Positions 45,267 through 54,350 of a stretch of 64,000 nucleotides of DNA are shown one piece after another. Under the pieces are notes generated by a model. It had not been told where the DNA came from. It worked only from the letters and a program-made list of their open reading frames with translations, and ran no database searches. The stretch's first letter is position 1. The number at the start of each line of letters is the position of its first letter. The DNA is taken from the NCBI RefSeq assembly GCF_009720725.1, contig NZ_WNKT01000010.1, positions 1 through 64,000 of the forward strand, written 5' to 3'. The translations under genes were made by a program, and so were the position numbers. Source of the DNA: Allochromatium palmeri (lineage in GTDB: Bacteria; Pseudomonadota; Gammaproteobacteria; Chromatiales; Chromatiaceae).

Positions 45267-46953
45267 GACGCGAACGGGCAATGGACCGACTGAGCAGGAC
45301 GACCGGCACCAGACCGGCCAGAACGATGGTGAGCGCCGCTGGCCCGGCGTCGGCCAGACGCTCGTCGGAGGCCAGCTCATAGGCACGCACCGCCAATGTA
45401 TCGAAATTGAAAGGACGCAGCGCCAGGGTCGCCGGCAGCTCCTTGATGACGTCGACGAACACCAGCAGCAGCGCCGTCAGCAGACTGCCGCGCAGCAGGG
45501 GCACATGCACACGCCACAGCACCTGCGCCGGACGCTGACCCAGCGAGCGCGCGGCCTCGTCCATCGCCGGGCGGATGCGGGTCAGACCGGACTCGACCGT
45601 CTGCAGCGCGACTGACAGGAAGCGCGCCAGATAGGCGAACAAGAGCGCGAACAGGGTGCCGCTGAACAGCAGTCCGGTCGAGAGGCCGAAGGTCGAGCGC
45701 ATCCAGCCGTCGAGCGCATTGTCCAGCCAGGCCAAGGGGAGCATGACCCCGATAGCGATCACCGCGCCCGGCACCGCATAGCCCATTCCAGCCAGGCGTG
45801 CGCTCGAACGCACCAGGGGCGTCGGCACCAGGCGCTGAGCATAGGCGAGTATCAGCGCCACCACTAGCGCCAGCAGCGCGGCGGCACCGGCCAGACCCAG
45901 GCTGTTGAGCGTCAGACTCAGGAACCGCGCATCGAACCCCGTCGCTGCCCGGCTCCAGGACCAGACCGCGAGCTGTCCGGCCGGCACCAGGAACCCAAGC
46001 AGCAGCGGCAGCAGACAGACGAGCAGCGCCCCGAACGCGGCCCAGCCGCGCAGCGGATAGCGCCGGATCGGCTGATGACGCTGACCGCTGTGATGATAGC
46101 GCGCGCGCCGGCGCGAGCCGCGCTCGATCAGGATCAGGGTCAGCACGAACACCAGGAGCAGCGCGGCCAGTTGCGCGGCAGCCACCGGCTCGTCCTGCCC
46201 CAGCCAGACCCGGAAAATGCCGGTGGAGAAGGTCGCGACCCCGAAATATTGCACGGTGCCATAGTCGGCCAGGGTCTCCATCAGGGCCAGTGTCACCCCG
46301 GCGACGATAGCCGGCCGCGCCAGGGGCAGCGCGACGCGCCAGAAGGTGCCCCATGGCCCCTGACCGAGCGTGCGGCCGACTTCGAGCACCGCGACCGACT
46401 GGCTCAGAAAGGCCGCGCGCGCCAGCAGATAGACATAGGGATAGAGCACCAGCGACAGCATGAGCATCGCGCCGGGCAGCGAGCGGATCGCCGGAAACCA
46501 GTAATCGCCATAGCTCCAGCCGGTCCAGTCGCGCAGCAGCGTCTGGACCGGACCGGCGTAATCGAGCAGGCCCGTGTAGGTGTAGGCGATGAGATAGGCC
46601 GGCATGGCCATCGGCAGCAGCAAGGCCCATTCGAACAGCCGGCGTCCCGGAAAGCGGCACAGCGTGGTGAGCCAGGCGGTGCCGACCCCGATCAGCAGGG
46701 TGCCGATCCCGACCCCGAGCATCAGGATCAGCGAATTGGCCACATAGTCCGGCAATACGGTCGTCGCCAGATGACGCCAGACCTCACCCGCCGGCCTCAG
46801 CACCGATCCCAGCACCACCAGCACCGGCAAGGCCAGCAGCAGGGCGAGCGCGCCAATGAGCAGTCCCGGCGCGAACCCTGGACGTCGCCAGAGCGCGCGG
46901 CGGCTGGACGGGGGCGCTGCGGCGCTCGGCCTGTGGCTCAGGGCTACTTCCAT
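45250..46953 (-). CDS. Iron(III) ABC importer, fused permease (FbpB-like)
   Basis: A 567-residue permease with about twelve membrane segments in two similar halves, each with an EAA-type loop (EVGRTLGQGPWGTFWRVALP and DEAARSLGQRPAQVLWRVHVP-like). This double-length permease is normal for FbpB/AfuB. It overlaps the binding-protein gene by 10 bases and the ATPase gene by 17, so the three genes are a tight operon. Confidence 0.92.
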
Positions 46954-47999
46954 CCAGCCCGATCCATGACCTGCACCGCCTCGGCGTTCAATTCGCCGAG
47001 CCGGCCGAGATTCAGGTCATCGGCCTCGAAGGGACCGAAGCTGACCAGGGTTGGGCTGATATCGATGCCCTCGCGTACCGGATACTCGCCATTGACCTGG
47101 CCATACCAGGCTTGCGATTCGGCGGTCAGCAGGAACTCGATCAGTTTGAGCGCCGCCTCGCGGTTGCGTGCCGAAGCGGTCAGGGCCACGCCGCTGACGT
47201 TGACATGCACGCCACGCCCATCGCCCTGCCCCGGCTGATTCGGCCAGAAGACCGCCAGGGCGCGTGCCGGATCGCGCTCGGCCGGATCGTCCGAATCGAG
47301 CATGCCGGCCAGATAATAGGTATTGGCCAGCGCCAGATCGCACTGTCCAACGGCAGCGGCTTTGATCTGATCGCGGTCGCCGCCCTGGGGCGGACGCGCC
47401 AGATTCGCCACCAGCCCCTTGGCCCAGGTCTCGGCCGCCTCGGCGCCATCGGCGGCGATCAGCGAGGCGACCAGCGACTGGTTGTAGACATTGTCGGACG
47501 AGCGCACGCAGATCCGCCCCTTCCAGCGCGGATCGGTCAGATCTTCATAGGTCGAGAGCTGACCGGGATCGACCCGGTCACGGGCATAGAGGATAGGACG
47601 TGCGCGCACGGAAAGTGCCACCCAGTGTCCATCCGGGTCGCGATAGTTCGCCGGCACGGACGCGGTCACGGCCTCGGCGTCGATCGGCTGGGTCACGCCC
47701 GCTGACTTGGCCTGATGCAGGTTGCCCGCATCCACCGTGATCAGCAGATCGGCCGGGCTGTTGCGACCCTCGCTCTTGAGACGCTGCAACAACGCCTCGG
47801 CCTTGCCGGTGAGCAGATTGACCCGGATCCCGGTCTGCTCGGTGAAGCGGTCGAGCAATGGCTTGATCAGCGCCTCCTTGCGGGCCGAGTAAAGATTGAC
47901 CTCAGCCTCGGAAGCGGCGGTGGCCGGCCCGGACAGCGTCAGGGCTAGGGCGGCGGACAGGGCGAGAACGCGTGAATTGGACGGTCGTGGAACAGACAC
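46944..47999 (-). CDS. Iron(III) ABC importer, periplasmic binding protein (FbpA/FutA-like)
   Basis: A 351-residue periplasmic binding protein with a signal peptide cleaved near PATAA-SEA. VNLYSARKEALIKPLLDRF and ADLLITVDAGNLH are typical of FbpA/FutA; LANTYYLAGM contains the adjacent tyrosines that bind ferric iron. Translation starts at a GTG (47999) with GAGG 10 bases upstream. A Fur-like site about 50 bases upstream suggests iron control. Confidence 0.93.
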   Translation of the reverse strand: MSVPRPSNSRVLALSAALALTLSGPATAASEAEVNLYSARKEALIKPLLDRFTEQTGIRVNLLTGKAEALLQRLKSEGRNSPADLLITVDAGNLHQAKSAGVTQPIDAEAVTASVPANYRDPDGHWVALSVRARPILYARDRVDPGQLSTYEDLTDPRWKGRICVRSSDNVYNQSLVASLIAADGAEAAETWAKGLVANLARPPQGGDRDQIKAAAVGQCDLALANTYYLAGMLDSDDPAERDPARALAVFWPNQPGQGDGRGVHVNVSGVALTASARNREAALKLIEFLLTAESQAWYGQVNGEYPVREGIDISPTLVSFGPFEADDLNLGRLGELNAEAVQVMDRAGWK

Positions 48000-48047
48000 G
48001 ATTGATATTCCTCAATGCAAATGGCCTGTGCGCGATCATATCACAAC

Positions 48048-48066
48048 AAGAACGATTCGCATTATA
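48048..48066 (-). promoter_or_regulatory. Candidate Fur box upstream of the iron importer
   Basis: The minus-strand 19-mer TATAATGCGAATCGTTCTT matches 13 of 19 positions of the GATAATGATAATCATTATC consensus. It lies about 50 bases before the binding-protein start in an A+T-rich stretch, which is where Fur would block transcription. Confidence 0.55.
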
Positions 48067-48136
48067 TAAAAGCAATCGACTGAACCGCCCCAACAAGAAC
48101 CGACGGTTTTACTCCAGGTGTCCGGTTAAACCGCCC

Positions 48137-50203
48137 TCAACGCAGCATGGAGCGTGCCGCGCGCAGCATTGGTGCCGGCAGTCGCTGCTTGAGCCACATC
48201 AGCGCCGGATACGGCAGAAAGCGTACCAGCGTGCGCGGATGGACGGCACGCAGCAGCCCGGAGAGCCGGTTGGCCTTGGACGACATCAGGAGGCGTACCG
48301 GCGGCGTGCTGTTGACCAGACTGCCCTGGCGCCAGCGCGTGATGGCGCCGCGTCTGGTGCCCGAACTCAGATGATAAGTCAGGGCCTCGCTGAGACTCAG
48401 GGCCGGCGCGAACGGCAGCAGGCGCCCGGTCGGGTCGGGCGAATAGGGAAAGTCGCCGATCTCGCGCGCAATCAGCATGCTCGGGCGCTCGACCAGGAAT
48501 TCCAGACGACTGAAGTAATAGGGCATGAGCGCCATGATCTCAGCCGGCGACAGCCAGTGCCCGAGACGGTCGGCGAAGACGTGGATGCCGGCGCGAAATT
48601 CGCTCAGTCCCCAGGCCTGAATCTCGGCGCCCTCGGCATTGAGGATCGGCTGATGGACGCCGTCGCGCGGTTCATAGCCCAGGGTGCTGCCATGATCGGC
48701 GGCAGTGAAGCACTCGACGATCTCGCGCAGAGCAGTCGGGTCGCGCCAGAACTGGCCGGGTTGGAAGGCGAAGGCGGTCTTGCGGTTGCTCGACCCGGTG
48801 GCACGCGCCTGGCCCATCAGGCCCCAGTAGAGACCATGGAGGCTGATCGCGCCCGGCGCGTCGTCCTGGTCGGGTGTCTCGGCGTTCAGGATCGCGTGCA
48901 GCGAATCCTGGATGGTGCCGCTCCAGCCGACATCGACCAGACAGATCGGGTCGCCGTCCGTCAGTCCCTCCTGGTTCAGATAATCCAGCAGGCGCGCGCG
49001 CTCCAGGGCGGCCTGTTCGAGGACCAGTGACCTGAGTTCGGGATCAGCGGTCAGGCGTGCGCGCAGATGACGGCGCGCCTGCGCATCGAGCGGTGCGTCC
49101 GGTGAGCCGCTCAGCCCGATGGCCGCCTGGAGCCGTTCGATCAGGGTCTCGGGCCGCGCGCTCAGACGATGGGCGATGTCGATGAGCGACATCTCACGGT
49201 GCGAGACCAGAATCCAATCGACCAGCGCCGCGTAATCCTGATCGACGCAGCGATGACAGGCCAGACGCGAGACATGCAGATAGCGCGTTTCCAGATCGGC
49301 CAGTCCGAGCCGGCGGGCGATGTCGAGCAGCACCTGTCCGTCGCGGGCGAGAAAATAGAGCCGGTCATGGCCCTGGGTGCGCGCCTGATCGATCACCCAA
49401 TGCACGAAGGGCAGCAGCAGGGGCGCGGCATGGATGGCGCCCAACCGCGCGCGGTCGGAGTCGAGCGTCAGACGGCTCTCGCGCAGAACGCCCGCCGAGA
49501 CCTGCCAGCCGAAGTCGTCCTCGTTGGCGCCGAAGGCTTCGTCGGGCGTGAGATGACAGGCATCGAACAGCGTCACCTGACAGCCCTTCTCGCGCGGACG
49601 GCTGATGTCGCTGATCGGGTTGTCGCCGATGTGCCGGATCTCGGCGAGCGCCACGCCCTCGACCTCGGCCACATGCTCGAACAGCCGACCCGACGCCTTG
49701 TTGAGCTTGATCTCGGAGGAGAGATAGAGGGGCGCGGCCTCCAGCAGCAACGGATCGATACCGTCGAGCAGACGTTTGAGATCCTGGCGGCGCAGATACA
49801 TGTCCGAGATCAGCACCACCCGTTCGCCACGCTCGGCGAGCGCGCGAAACTGCGCCAGCATCTCGGGGACGCCGTACAGAAACTCGGCCTCGGCGGCCAG
49901 TTCCAGCGCCATCAGACGCTCGATATCGGCCTGTGTGAGACCATGGCGCCGACCGAGACAGGCATGGATGTCGGCGAAGTCGATCTCCTCGACCTGATGC
50001 GTGGCCTTAGGATGGCGCTCGCGGGCCTCGATACGGGCGGCGTACTCAGCGGCCACGCGCTCATACGCGAAGTGCTCGCAGAGTTCGCGCGGCAGCCCCT
50101 GGGGATCGGCGCGCAGACGGCGTTGCAGATGGACGAAGACCCCGCGCGGCGTGCCGACCCGGCGGGTGATGAGGGTGTCGAAGATGTCGAACGAATAGAT
50201 CAT
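48137..50203 (-). CDS. COG5610-type HAD-superfamily protein of a glycan operon, intact HAD motifs
   Basis: A 688-residue protein. The N-terminal HAD domain (about 1-230) has motif I FDIFDTLITR with both aspartates, motif II VLISDMYL, motif III lysine in KLNKASGR and motif IV HIGDNPISDI, so phosphatase-type chemistry is plausible. Residues about 270-690 form a second, uncharacterised domain (DRLYFLARDGQVLLDIARR, CLVDVGWSGTIQDSLH). Such proteins occur in polysaccharide clusters. It is the last gene of the operon, its ATG overlapping the galE stop. It shares architecture with the protein at 54351-56459. Confidence 0.82.
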   Translation of the reverse strand: MIYSFDIFDTLITRRVGTPRGVFVHLQRRLRADPQGLPRELCEHFAYERVAAEYAARIEARERHPKATHQVEEIDFADIHACLGRRHGLTQADIERLMALELAAEAEFLYGVPEMLAQFRALAERGERVVLISDMYLRRQDLKRLLDGIDPLLLEAAPLYLSSEIKLNKASGRLFEHVAEVEGVALAEIRHIGDNPISDISRPREKGCQVTLFDACHLTPDEAFGANEDDFGWQVSAGVLRESRLTLDSDRARLGAIHAAPLLLPFVHWVIDQARTQGHDRLYFLARDGQVLLDIARRLGLADLETRYLHVSRLACHRCVDQDYAALVDWILVSHREMSLIDIAHRLSARPETLIERLQAAIGLSGSPDAPLDAQARRHLRARLTADPELRSLVLEQAALERARLLDYLNQEGLTDGDPICLVDVGWSGTIQDSLHAILNAETPDQDDAPGAISLHGLYWGLMGQARATGSSNRKTAFAFQPGQFWRDPTALREIVECFTAADHGSTLGYEPRDGVHQPILNAEGAEIQAWGLSEFRAGIHVFADRLGHWLSPAEIMALMPYYFSRLEFLVERPSMLIAREIGDFPYSPDPTGRLLPFAPALSLSEALTYHLSSGTRRGAITRWRQGSLVNSTPPVRLLMSSKANRLSGLLRAVHPRTLVRFLPYPALMWLKQRLPAPMLRAARSMLR

Positions 50204-51171
50204 CGCGATTGCAGCCAGCTCCAGGCATGGTCGATGGTCTCGGCCAGCTCGCGATAGCGCGGCTCCCAACCGAGCAGACACCGTGCCTTGTCGGCATCGG
50301 CATAGAGTACGGGTGGATCGCCGGGACGGCGCGGACCGATCTCACGCGGGACCGGGCGGCCAGTGACACGCTCGACGGCGGCGATGACCTCCAGCACCGA
50401 GGCCCCCTGCCCCGTCCCGAGATTGAAAGCGCCGCTCGACTCACCCGCGCGCAGATGGGCGAGACTCTTGACATGGGCCGCGGCCAGATCGGCGACATGG
50501 ATATAGTCGCGGATACAGCTCCCGTCCGGGGTCGGATAGTCGTCGCCGAAGACCTGGAGTTTCGGGCCGCGTCCGGCGGCGGCCTGGAGCGCGAGCGGGA
50601 TGAGATGGGTTTCTGGATCGTGATCCTCGCCGATCTCGCCCTCGGGATCGGCGCCGGCGGCATTGAAATAGCGCAGCGCGATCCAGCCCAGACCATGCGC
50701 CCGCTTGAAGTCGGCCAGCATCCGCTCGACCATCTGCTTTGAGGCGCCATAGGGATTGATCGGGCATTGCGGATGGCTCTCGGTGATCGGGGTCCGGTCG
50801 GGGATGCCATAGGTGGCGCAGGTGCTTGAAAAGACGATGTGCGGGATGGCGTGATCGCGCATGGCCTCCAGCAGCGTCAGGGTGCCGGCGACATTGTTGC
50901 GGTAATAGCGCCCCGGATCGCGCACCGATTCACCGACATAGGCATAGGCGGCGAAATGGATCACCGCTTCGGGCCGATGACGTTCGATCACCGCGTCCAG
51001 ACAGGCACGGTCGCTGATGTCGCCGATTTCCAGCGGCCCCCAGCGCACCGCCCACTCATGGCCATAGACCAGATTGTCGAGCGTGATCGGCTGATAACCC
51101 GAGCGCGCCAGCGCCTTGCAGGTGTGGCTGCCGATATAACCGGCCCCGCCCGTGACCAGCACCGGGATCAT
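50200..51171 (-). CDS. galE: UDP-glucose 4-epimerase
   Basis: An extended short-chain dehydrogenase/reductase of 323 residues with the NAD motif [10 protein letters not shown] at the N-terminus, FSSTCATYG (catalytic Ser/Thr) and YGASKQMVE (Tyr-x3-Lys), and the GalE pattern [19 protein letters not shown]. It interconverts UDP-glucose and UDP-galactose, supplying galactose to the glycan. ATGA overlaps with uxs upstream and the HAD gene downstream show translational coupling. Confidence 0.95.
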   Translation of the reverse strand: MIPVLVTGGAGYIGSHTCKALARSGYQPITLDNLVYGHEWAVRWGPLEIGDISDRACLDAVIERHRPEAVIHFAAYAYVGESVRDPGRYYRNNVAGTLTLLEAMRDHAIPHIVFSSTCATYGIPDRTPITESHPQCPINPYGASKQMVERMLADFKRAHGLGWIALRYFNAAGADPEGEIGEDHDPETHLIPLALQAAAGRGPKLQVFGDDYPTPDGSCIRDYIHVADLAAAHVKSLAHLRAGESSGAFNLGTGQGASVLEVIAAVERVTGRPVPREIGPRRPGDPPVLYADADKARCLLGWEPRYRELAETIDHAWSWLQSR

Positions 51172-52127
51172 GCCAGCCCCCGGCTCAGCAGACCCTCGAA
51201 ATAGACGATGGTCTGCTGAAGTCCCTCGTCGAGCGGCACGCGCGGCTCCCAGCCGAGCCAGTCGCGCGCGCGAGTGATGTCGGGCTGGCGCTGGGTCGGG
51301 TCGTCCTGCGGCAGGGGCCGGTAGACGAGTTCGGACTTCGAGCCGGTGAGTTCACGGATACGCTCGGCCAGTTGGCGCATGCTCAGTTCAGTCGGATTAC
51401 CCAGATTGACCGGACCCGTGATCTCAGCCGGGCTGGCCATGAGCCGCACGAAACCCTCGATCATGTCGTCGACGAAACAGAAGGAGCGCGTCTGCGAGCC
51501 TTCACCATAGAGGGTGATCGGCTCGCCCTTGAGCGCCTGGATGATGAAGTTCGACACCACCCGCCCGTCGTTCGGCTGCATCCCCGGACCATAGGTGTTG
51601 AAGATGCGCGCGACCTTGATTTCGAGCTGGTGCTGACGGTGATAGTCGAAGAACAGGGTCTCGGCGCAGCGCTTGCCCTCGTCGTAACAGGCACGCGGAC
51701 CGATGGGATTGACGCGGCCCCAATAGGTCTCGGACTGCGGATGACACTCTGGATCGCCATAGACCTCGCTGGTCGAGGCTTGCATGATCCGCGCCTTGGT
51801 GCGCTTGGCCAGACCCAGCATGTTGATGGCGCCATGCACGCTGGTCTTGGTGGTCTGGACCGGATCGCACTGATAGTGCACGGGCGAGGCTGGACAGGCG
51901 AGATTGTAGATCTCGTCGACCTCGACATAGAGCGGAAAGGTGATGTCGTGGCGCATCAGCTCGAAGTGCGGATGGCCGAGCAACTGGCTGATGTTGTCCT
52001 TGGTCGCGGTGTAGAAGTTGTCGACGCAGATGACCTCGCAGTCCTCGGCGACCAGCCGCGCGCACAGCCGACTGCCGAGAAACCCGGCCCCGCCGGTGAC
52101 CAGGACACGTTTGTGTAATGTCTTCAT
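51168..52127 (-). CDS. UDP-glucuronate decarboxylase (UDP-xylose synthase)
   Basis: A UXS-type short-chain dehydrogenase of 319 residues: [12 protein letters not shown] at the N-terminus, [20 protein letters not shown], the catalytic STSEVYGDP and YDEGKRCAE (Tyr-x3-Lys), and [20 protein letters not shown]. It decarboxylates UDP-glucuronate to UDP-xylose. UDP-glucose dehydrogenase, needed for the substrate, is not in the window. Overlaps galE by 4 bases. Confidence 0.94.
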   Translation of the reverse strand: MKTLHKRVLVTGGAGFLGSRLCARLVAEDCEVICVDNFYTATKDNISQLLGHPHFELMRHDITFPLYVEVDEIYNLACPASPVHYQCDPVQTTKTSVHGAINMLGLAKRTKARIMQASTSEVYGDPECHPQSETYWGRVNPIGPRACYDEGKRCAETLFFDYHRQHQLEIKVARIFNTYGPGMQPNDGRVVSNFIIQALKGEPITLYGEGSQTRSFCFVDDMIEGFVRLMASPAEITGPVNLGNPTELSMRQLAERIRELTGSKSELVYRPLPQDDPTQRQPDITRARDWLGWEPRVPLDEGLQQTIVYFEGLLSRGLA

Positions 52128-52152
52128 GAGAGTTCGATTATCGCAGATTCGA

Positions 52153-54288
52153 TCAGGCCGCCGACTCGTCCACGCCGAGCGTGTCGAGTCGCGGATAACA
52201 GAGCATCACCATGTCGGCGACCGGCGATTGCAGATCCAGCCGCTTGAAGCTGAAGTAATAGCCCAGCTCCAGTGACTCCAGCCAGGGCTTGATCTCCAGG
52301 AAGTCTTTAGGATGATGGTAGACGCTGACGATGAGCGCCGGGCGATAGCGGCGGATGGTTTCGGTCGCGCCGAGCAGAGCTTCTTTCTCCAGCCCCTCGA
52401 TATCGAGCTTGATGAGCACCGGGCGCAGACCGTGACGCTCGACCAGGGCATCGATGGTATCGAACTCGCAACGCACCCGGCTCTCGCCGCCGTGCGTGGT
52501 CTCGTCGCGGAAGTCGGCGAGCAGACTGGTGCCCTGATCGGGGAAGTCGTCGGCACCATGATGATGCATCTCGAAGTGACCGCGATGGTCATGCAGCCCC
52601 TGGGGTTCGGGGATGATGCGTCCCTGGAGACCGAAGCGTCCGACATTCTCGCTCAGCCGCTTGAAGTTGACCGGATCGGGTTCGAGCGCCAGCACCCGGG
52701 CGTTCGGACAGGCATCGGCGAACTGGACTGCCGAGTCGCCGATGAAGGCGCCGCCGTCGATCACGTCGCCTCCGGCACGGATGCGTGCCTGGATGTCGCG
52801 CGGAAAGGCGTTCAGGCCATAGAGCGCCTCGAACACCTCGGCTGAGAGCCAGGGGTATTCATCCAGGAACGCCTGATAGCGACCGGCGATCCGGGGCGCT
52901 GGACGGGTGTCGTGGCGGAAGCGCTCGGCCGGACGCCAGAGCAGATCCCTGTGCAGCAGAAAGCGACTGTAGTCCTGGCACTCGGGCAGATACTTGTCGT
53001 AGATGCGCACGAAGGTGTCGACCAGGGCGCGGTCGTTCTCGGACAGACCGCGCTGGAGCGTCGCCAGACGTTCGGGCATGTCGGCGTGATGTTCGCGCAG
53101 ATAGTCGCGCCAGAAGTTGACCCAGTAGGTCGCGACACGCTGATAATTGGTCAGGACATCAGCGCAGCGCGGATCCTGAACCTCGATCAACCGCCGCCCG
53201 AGGACGCGGTGCTTGATCGGCTGGACCCAGGGCAGACCACCGACCCGAGCGCGTAGTGCGCGTGCCCTGTCGCGCAGACGCGCGCGCCCCGACGAGAGAT
53301 AGCGTCGTGCCGTCAGTTGCAGCGCCAAGGCTCGATGCGCGCCCTGACGATAGAGCGGCGAGGCAAAGACCCGCTCATAGAAGCGGATCGCCTCGGGGTC
53401 GAGCCGATGGGGGAACTCGCGCACGAAGCGCTCCTCGTCGGCCGACAGACCATCGAGGATGCCGCGATAGGCCAGATAGCGGAAACGTGGCTCGATGTCG
53501 CGCGTCCAGAAATATTGCAGGCTCATCTTGTACTGCATGAAGTCCTGGAACACCGCCTCGTAGACGCCCTGCTCGCGAAAGAGCGCGATCCCCTCCCGGA
53601 AGATGCGGAAGATGTCGAGATGATGGCGTCCGCGATGCCACATGATCGAGCCGGCGCGCATCCGGTACTTGTAGAGCTTCTCGGGCAGCATCACGACCTT
53701 CTTGGCGGCCAGCAGCACCTGCCAGTGGTAGACGTTGTCGTCGAACTGCAAGCCGTCCGGAAAGCGGAAGTCGTACTGGTTCAGGAACTCCATCCGGAAG
53801 AACTTCGACCAGGTGTAGTGGTAGTGCAGGATCTCCAGCTTCTGCTCCAGCCGGGTCTTGGGCTCCAGGCTCCAGCTATCGAAGTCGTAGTACCAGTTAT
53901 CGAACTCGCGCTCGTCCTCGATCATGACATGCTGGAAGACGATGAAATCGGCTTCGGTGCGCTCGATCTCTTCGACCAGACGCGAGACGGCGCCCGGACG
54001 CAGCAGGTCGTCCGAATCGACATGCAGCAGATAACGCCCCCGCACATGCGCCAGGGCGGTGTTGCGCGTCGAGGCCAGGCCACGATTGGTCTGGTCGACG
54101 ATACGGATGCGCGGATCGCGCTGCGCATACTCGGCCAGGATCGCGGGCGACTCATCGGTCGAGCCGTCGTTGACGCATATGATCTCCAGATCGGTGAAAT
54201 CCTGGGTGACGATCGAGTCCAGACAGGCCCGCAGATAGGGGGCCACATTGTAGACGGGCAGCGCAATGCTGACGGTGGGAGAACCCAT
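52153..54288 (-). CDS. Fused GT2 glycosyltransferase and FkbM-type methyltransferase
   Basis: A bifunctional protein of about 711 residues. The N-terminus is a GT-A family 2 glycosyltransferase ([44 protein letters not shown]). After a linker of about 200 residues comes an FkbM-like SAM methyltransferase ([49 protein letters not shown]). It would add a sugar and O-methylate the glycan. The start at 54288 is favoured because GGAG lies 10 bases upstream; it lies 1 base from an ATG at 54297. Confidence 0.9.
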   Translation of the reverse strand: MGSPTVSIALPVYNVAPYLRACLDSIVTQDFTDLEIICVNDGSTDESPAILAEYAQRDPRIRIVDQTNRGLASTRNTALAHVRGRYLLHVDSDDLLRPGAVSRLVEEIERTEADFIVFQHVMIEDEREFDNWYYDFDSWSLEPKTRLEQKLEILHYHYTWSKFFRMEFLNQYDFRFPDGLQFDDNVYHWQVLLAAKKVVMLPEKLYKYRMRAGSIMWHRGRHHLDIFRIFREGIALFREQGVYEAVFQDFMQYKMSLQYFWTRDIEPRFRYLAYRGILDGLSADEERFVREFPHRLDPEAIRFYERVFASPLYRQGAHRALALQLTARRYLSSGRARLRDRARALRARVGGLPWVQPIKHRVLGRRLIEVQDPRCADVLTNYQRVATYWVNFWRDYLREHHADMPERLATLQRGLSENDRALVDTFVRIYDKYLPECQDYSRFLLHRDLLWRPAERFRHDTRPAPRIAGRYQAFLDEYPWLSAEVFEALYGLNAFPRDIQARIRAGGDVIDGGAFIGDSAVQFADACPNARVLALEPDPVNFKRLSENVGRFGLQGRIIPEPQGLHDHRGHFEMHHHGADDFPDQGTSLLADFRDETTHGGESRVRCEFDTIDALVERHGLRPVLIKLDIEGLEKEALLGATETIRRYRPALIVSVYHHPKDFLEIKPWLESLELGYYFSFKRLDLQSPVADMVMLCYPRLDTLGVDESAA

Positions 54289-54350
54289 GAATGCCATGCT
54301 CCGCGAAAAACTGGGATCCAGGCGTCAGGGCCGCCGGAACCAGGTGGATC

